In this document: piece by piece, positions 12,771-15,393 of the stretch | Numbering within the stretch: position 1 is the stretch's first letter | Layout: each line of letters opens with the position of its first letter | Origin: VRUE01 sp036524775 | GTDB lineage: Bacteria; Actinomycetota; Thermoleophilia; Solirubrobacterales; 70-9 | Reading direction: 5' to 3' | Assembly: GCA_036524775.1 (NCBI GenBank) | Contig: DATDBO010000032.1 | Span: forward strand, 1 to 15,393 | Length of the DNA stretch: 15,393 bases | The notes under the pieces: generated by a model | Database searches by the model: none | What the model was told of the DNA's origin: nothing | Seen by the model: the letters and a program-made list of their open reading frames with translations, nothing else | Position numbers and translations under genes: made by a program

Positions 12771-14086
12771 AGCTGAAGCGCCGAAGCCTCGTTGCAGCCG
12801 CGGTCGCGACTTCGGCGCTCGCCTTGGCCGCGGCGTCGCTCGGCTCGGTTGGCGACGTCGTTTTGGTTTCAGGCCCGAACGGCGAAACGAGTGCGGGCTT
12901 CCCGGCCGAGCAGATCAACCCGGCGATCTCCCGCGACGGGCGCTTCGTCGCCTTCGTCGGCAGCGCCGGCGAAACCGGCAGCGGCGTCTACCTGCGCGAC
13001 ATCAGCGGCGGCGCGATCGTCCCGGTCGACGTACCCAGCGGCACTTCCTCTCGGGGACTTGACTTCAGCGCCGGCAGCCCGTCGATCTCAGCCGACGGGC
13101 GCTTCCTCGCCTTCGCCTCGGAGAACCCCGCGATCAGCAACGAAGACCGCGACAACTCGACCACGCCGGCGGGCGACACCTTCCCCGTGCGCGACATCTT
13201 CGTCTACGACCGCACCAACGGCAGGGTCGAGCTGGCCTCGCGCCGCAGCGGCCCCCGCGGCGAGGCCGCCAACCAGGACTCCAGCCTGCCCTCGATCTCG
13301 GCCGACGGCAACTACGTCGCCTTCCAGACCAACGCCACGAACCTGCGTCGTGGCGCCTTCGGCGGCATCTTCGTGCGCAACCTGCGCCGGCACACGACGC
13401 TAGCGGCAGCATGGGTGCGCTTTCGTGCAAACCCACCCTTCGACGGCGGCTACGCGCCCTCGATCTCGGCCCACGGGCGCTGGGTCGCCTTCCTCTCGGT
13501 CGCCCGCCTCGATCGCGGCCACGCCCTGGAGGTCGCAGTGCGCGACATGAAAGGCCGAACGGTCTACGCCTCGCGAGCCGACGGTCGTCGCGGCGACCTT
13601 GCCGGCGAGGACTGCGTGCGGCCGGAGATCTCCGCCAACGGTCGCTACGTCGTCTTCTCCAGCGAGGCGAAGAACCTCAGCGGCGCCGACAAGGGCAGCG
13701 TCGAGGACGTCTTCCGGCGCGACCTGAAGACGAACCGAACCGAGCTGGTCTCGCGCGCCAAGGGCCTGCGCGGCGCGGGCGGCAACGGCGACTCCTCGAA
13801 CGCGTCGATCTCGGCCAATGGGCGCTACGTCGCCTTCGAGTCCTACGCGAGCAACCTCGGCCCCGCCGAGAACAGTGCGATCCCGGACGTGTTCGTGCGC
13901 GACATGCGCAGCGGACGCGTCTTCCTCGTCTCGCGCGGCGCCGCGGGCCCCGCCAATGCGCCGTCGGCCAACCCGTCGATCTCGGCCGACGGCCGCTTCG
14001 TCGCCTACGACTCGCGCGGCTCCAACCTGGATCCCGCCGACTTGCTGCGCGAGACCAGCGTCTTCCGCTACCAGCTGCTGCCCTAG
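12767..14086 (+). CDS. Secreted beta-propeller protein with PD40-type repeats
   Basis: A 439-residue protein. A basic start (MKLKRRS) and a long Ala-rich hydrophobic stretch (about 8-27) form a signal peptide. Repeats of the form PSISADGRFVAFxS recur: NPAISRDGRFVAFVG, SPSISADGRFLAFAS, LPSISADGNYVAFQT, APSISAHGRWVAFLS, RPEISANGRYVVFSS, NASISANGRYVAFES and NPSISADGRFVAYDS. Seven copies fit a seven-bladed propeller. Between them, VFVRDMRSGRVFLVSR-type strands repeat (IFVYDRTNGRVELASR, VFRRDLKTNRTELVSR). Function is unknown; probably extracellular binding or display. ATG 12767 overlaps the upstream TGA. It converges on sigH with only 8 nt between stops. Confidence 0.85.
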   Translation: MKLKRRSLVAAAVATSALALAAASLGSVGDVVLVSGPNGETSAGFPAEQINPAISRDGRFVAFVGSAGETGSGVYLRDISGGAIVPVDVPSGTSSRGLDFSAGSPSISADGRFLAFASENPAISNEDRDNSTTPAGDTFPVRDIFVYDRTNGRVELASRRSGPRGEAANQDSSLPSISADGNYVAFQTNATNLRRGAFGGIFVRNLRRHTTLAAAWVRFRANPPFDGGYAPSISAHGRWVAFLSVARLDRGHALEVAVRDMKGRTVYASRADGRRGDLAGEDCVRPEISANGRYVVFSSEAKNLSGADKGSVEDVFRRDLKTNRTELVSRAKGLRGAGGNGDSSNASISANGRYVAFESYASNLGPAENSAIPDVFVRDMRSGRVFLVSRGAAGPANAPSANPSISADGRFVAYDSRGSNLDPADLLRETSVFRYQLLP

Positions 14087-14094
14087 CGGCCCTT

Positions 14095-14802
14095 TTAGGC
14101 CAGAACCTCGCGCGAGTCGAGGTGGGCGGCGACCTTGCGCTTGACCCGTTGCAGGGCGTTGTCGACCGTCTTCGTATCGCACTCGAGCCGCTCCGCCGTC
14201 GCCTCGTAGGAGTGACCGTCGAGGTAGAGCGAGAGGACGCGGCTCTCGAGGTCGGAGAGGACGCCGGAGCTGCCGGAGAGGCAGGAGACGAGGCTGGCAA
14301 GCTCCTCGCCGGCGATCACCTGGTTGACCGGGTCGGCGACACTGGGCCCAGGCAGGATCTCGTCCAGGGTCGTTTCCGAGTCGCCCGCCGCGGCGGGGGT
14401 CTGGCTGAACGAGACGTACTGGTTGAGGGGCGTGTGCTTGTTGCGGGTCGCGGTCTTCACCGCGGTGATGATCTGGCGGGTGATGCAGAGCTCGGCGAAG
14501 CTGCGGAAGCTCGACTCGCGATCGCTTCGGTAGTCGCGGATCGCCTTGTAGAGGCCGAGCAGGCCTTCCTGGATCAGGTCGTCGCTCTCCCCGCCGAGCA
14601 GGAAGTACGACGAGGCCTTGAGGCGGACGAAGCCGCGGTAGCGGCGGACGATCGTGTCGTAGGCATCGGTCCGCCCCTCCTTGGCGAGGGCGACTAGATA
14701 GTGATCATCAAGCTCAGCTTGAGGGTTAGAACTGGGACGCGTGGAGCCGTTGAAATGGCCATGGGGGAGTCGCAATTCCTGCGTAGGCGACGATAGAGCC
14801 AC
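14095..14802 (-). CDS. sigH: RNA polymerase sigma-70 family factor, SigH (sigma-30)-like
   Basis: A 235-residue sigma factor. Region 2 is at about 45-115 (YDTIVRRYRGFVRLKASSYF, DDLIQEGLLGLYKAIRDYR, FAELCITRQIITAVKTATRN, KHTPLNQYVSF) and region 4 at about 182-224 (LSDLESRVLSLYLDGHSYEA, KTVDNALQRVKRK). These segments match Bacillus SigH (Spo0H) closely. In Firmicutes SigH directs transition-state and early sporulation genes; its role in this lineage is not evident. A 30-residue variable N-terminal extension precedes region 2. GTG 14802 has a good Shine-Dalgarno (AAAGGAG at 14817-14811, 8-nt spacing), so the transcript has a leader, unlike most neighbours. No anti-sigma gene is adjacent. Confidence 0.9.
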   Translation of the reverse strand: MALSSPTQELRLPHGHFNGSTRPSSNPQAELDDHYLVALAKEGRTDAYDTIVRRYRGFVRLKASSYFLLGGESDDLIQEGLLGLYKAIRDYRSDRESSFRSFAELCITRQIITAVKTATRNKHTPLNQYVSFSQTPAAAGDSETTLDEILPGPSVADPVNQVIAGEELASLVSCLSGSSGVLSDLESRVLSLYLDGHSYEATAERLECDTKTVDNALQRVKRKVAAHLDSREVLA

Positions 14803-14830
14803 TGATCCTTCTCCTTTGAGACGAAGGGTC

Positions 14831-14898
14831 GTGGCGCCGGTACCTCCCCTGTGGCGCCCTGTATGGACTGGCTGAATCTCAGACTCAAGCTGAGGTTC
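14831..14898 (-). promoter_or_regulatory. Candidate operator elements upstream of sigH
   Basis: GTGGCGCC occurs twice at 14831-14838 and 14851-14858, 20 bp apart (two helical turns); each contains the palindrome GGCGCC. Further upstream GAATCTCAG (14874-14882) and CTGAGGTTC (14890-14898) form a 9-position inverted repeat with one G-T mismatch. No clear -35/-10 pair was assigned. Confidence 0.35.
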
Positions 14899-14979
14899 AC
14901 CCTTGTTGGCGCGGCATTCTGACCTGCTTGCGGAGTTCTGTCAACCCCAATCTTGCAAACGCCGTTGCAGGTGGTAGAC

Positions 14980-15086
14980 GGGGAGGGTGGGGGTATCCCC
15001 CGCGCGAACCCGCATAGGGGCCAACCTCAAGGGTCCTTGCCGGGGTGGGCTCCAATGTTCCCGCGGGGGATACCCCCACCCTCCCC
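14980..15086. repeat. Palindromic element with perfect 25-bp inverted arms
   Basis: Arms 14980-15004 and 15062-15086 are perfect reverse complements; each contains a foldback GGGGGTATCCCCC. The centre holds CAAGG-GT-CCTTG (15028-15039), whose axis nearly coincides with that of the arms, so the whole 107 bp can fold as one hairpin. Outside the arms GTAG (14974-14977) and CTAC (15090-15093) also match. It lies directly after the methyltransferase stop and upstream of sigH. It may be a strong terminator, a REP-like palindrome or a miniature mobile element. No target duplication is seen. Confidence 0.7.
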
Positions 15087-15089
15087 CAG

Positions 15090-15393
15090 CTACAGCGAGC
15101 GTTGGCGGATTGCCTCGAAGAGCAGCGCCGTCGCAGCTGCTGACACGTTGAGCGAGTCGAGCTTGCCGTGCCTGGGTAGAGCGATGAGGCCGTCGCAGGC
15201 CGAGGCTACGCGGGCGCGGATGCCTTTGCCCTCACCGCCCAAGACCAGGACGGTAGGGCCGGTGAGGTCGGCGTTCCAGGGCGCTTGGTCTGCGTCGGCA
15301 TCGGCGCCCCAGATCCAGAAGCCCGCCGCTTTCGCCTCCTCCAGCCAATCGGCGAGGTTGCGGACGCGGGCGATCGAAAGGTGCTCAACCGCG
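15090..15393 (-). CDS. SpoU/TrmH-family rRNA 2'-O-methyltransferase, C-terminal part (RlmB-like)
   Basis: The last 100 or so codons of a gene that begins beyond the right edge. The frame ends at TAG (15092-15090). Visible are SPOUT-fold motifs VLVLGGEGKGIRARVASACD (motif 2) and IALPRHGKLDSLNVSAAATA (motif 3), followed by LLFEAIRQRSL. These form the knotted S-adenosylmethionine site of SpoU-type methyltransferases, such as RlmB acting on 23S rRNA G2251. The upstream stretch VEHLSIARVRNLADWLEEAK and GFWIWGADADADQAPWNADL fits the RlmB/TrmH group 3 layout. Assignment to RlmB rather than another SpoU enzyme is inference without the N-terminus. The long palindromic element lies directly downstream and may terminate the transcript. 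Confidence 0.88.
   Translation of the reverse strand, partial: AVEHLSIARVRNLADWLEEAKAAGFWIWGADADADQAPWNADLTGPTVLVLGGEGKGIRARVASACDGLIALPRHGKLDSLNVSAAATALLFEAIRQRSL

Noticed and set aside
14897..15079. 60-codon minus-strand frame over the palindromic element
   Set aside because: Its translation merely reads the inverted arms and has no ribosome-binding site or domain.
1..15393. CRISPR array, insertion sequence or integrase
   Set aside because: No regularly spaced repeats, transposase or recombinase motifs were seen on either strand.

Overview
The window is GC-rich actinobacterial chromosome. The gene families suggest Thermoleophilia/Solirubrobacterales: a SigH-type sigma factor outside Firmicutes, lineage-typical winged-helix regulators, a PDDEXK_5 endonuclease, and many genes whose start codon lies 6-7 nt after a TANNNT -10 box (leaderless transcription). 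The lineage is inferred from content only; there is no rRNA marker.

Left part (1-4412). A minus-strand operon runs from a ring-cleaving VOC dioxygenase, through an overlapping maleylacetate reductase-like dehydrogenase, to one continuous reading frame that fuses a PlsC acyltransferase to GpsA glycerol-3-phosphate dehydrogenase (cut by the left edge). Divergently, a six-helix membrane protein with a C-terminal SHOCT domain is read on the plus strand.

Middle (about 4414-7346) is lower in GC and looks accessory. A 14-bp direct repeat (4400-4413 and 6785-6798) brackets a segment holding a large regulator made of two tandem copies of the same winged-helix unit, a 19-codon ORF whose Shine-Dalgarno sits in a hairpin loop and which is followed by a long hairpin, and two coupled small winged-helix genes. 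Right of it is tRNA-Thr(TGT). A PD-(D/E)XK homing-type endonuclease gene ends inside the first ten bases of that tRNA, on the same strand.

Right part (7347-11760). A two-domain GNAT protein is followed by a complete type II restriction-modification set: an NgoMIV-family endonuclease (predicted to cut GCCGGC or a related CCGG-core site), a divergent C5-cytosine methyltransferase, and a convergent, overlapping Vsr mismatch endonuclease. A saccharopine-dehydrogenase-like reductase starts divergently from vsr.

End (11793-15393). Two coupled secreted beta-propeller proteins face a SigH-like sigma factor gene. Upstream of sigH lies a long palindromic element with perfect 25-bp arms, then the 3' part of a SpoU-family rRNA 2'-O-methyltransferase gene.

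The most unusual points are the PlsC-GpsA fusion, the endonuclease ORF overlapping the tRNA 5' end, and the repeat-bracketed regulator/peptide segment.
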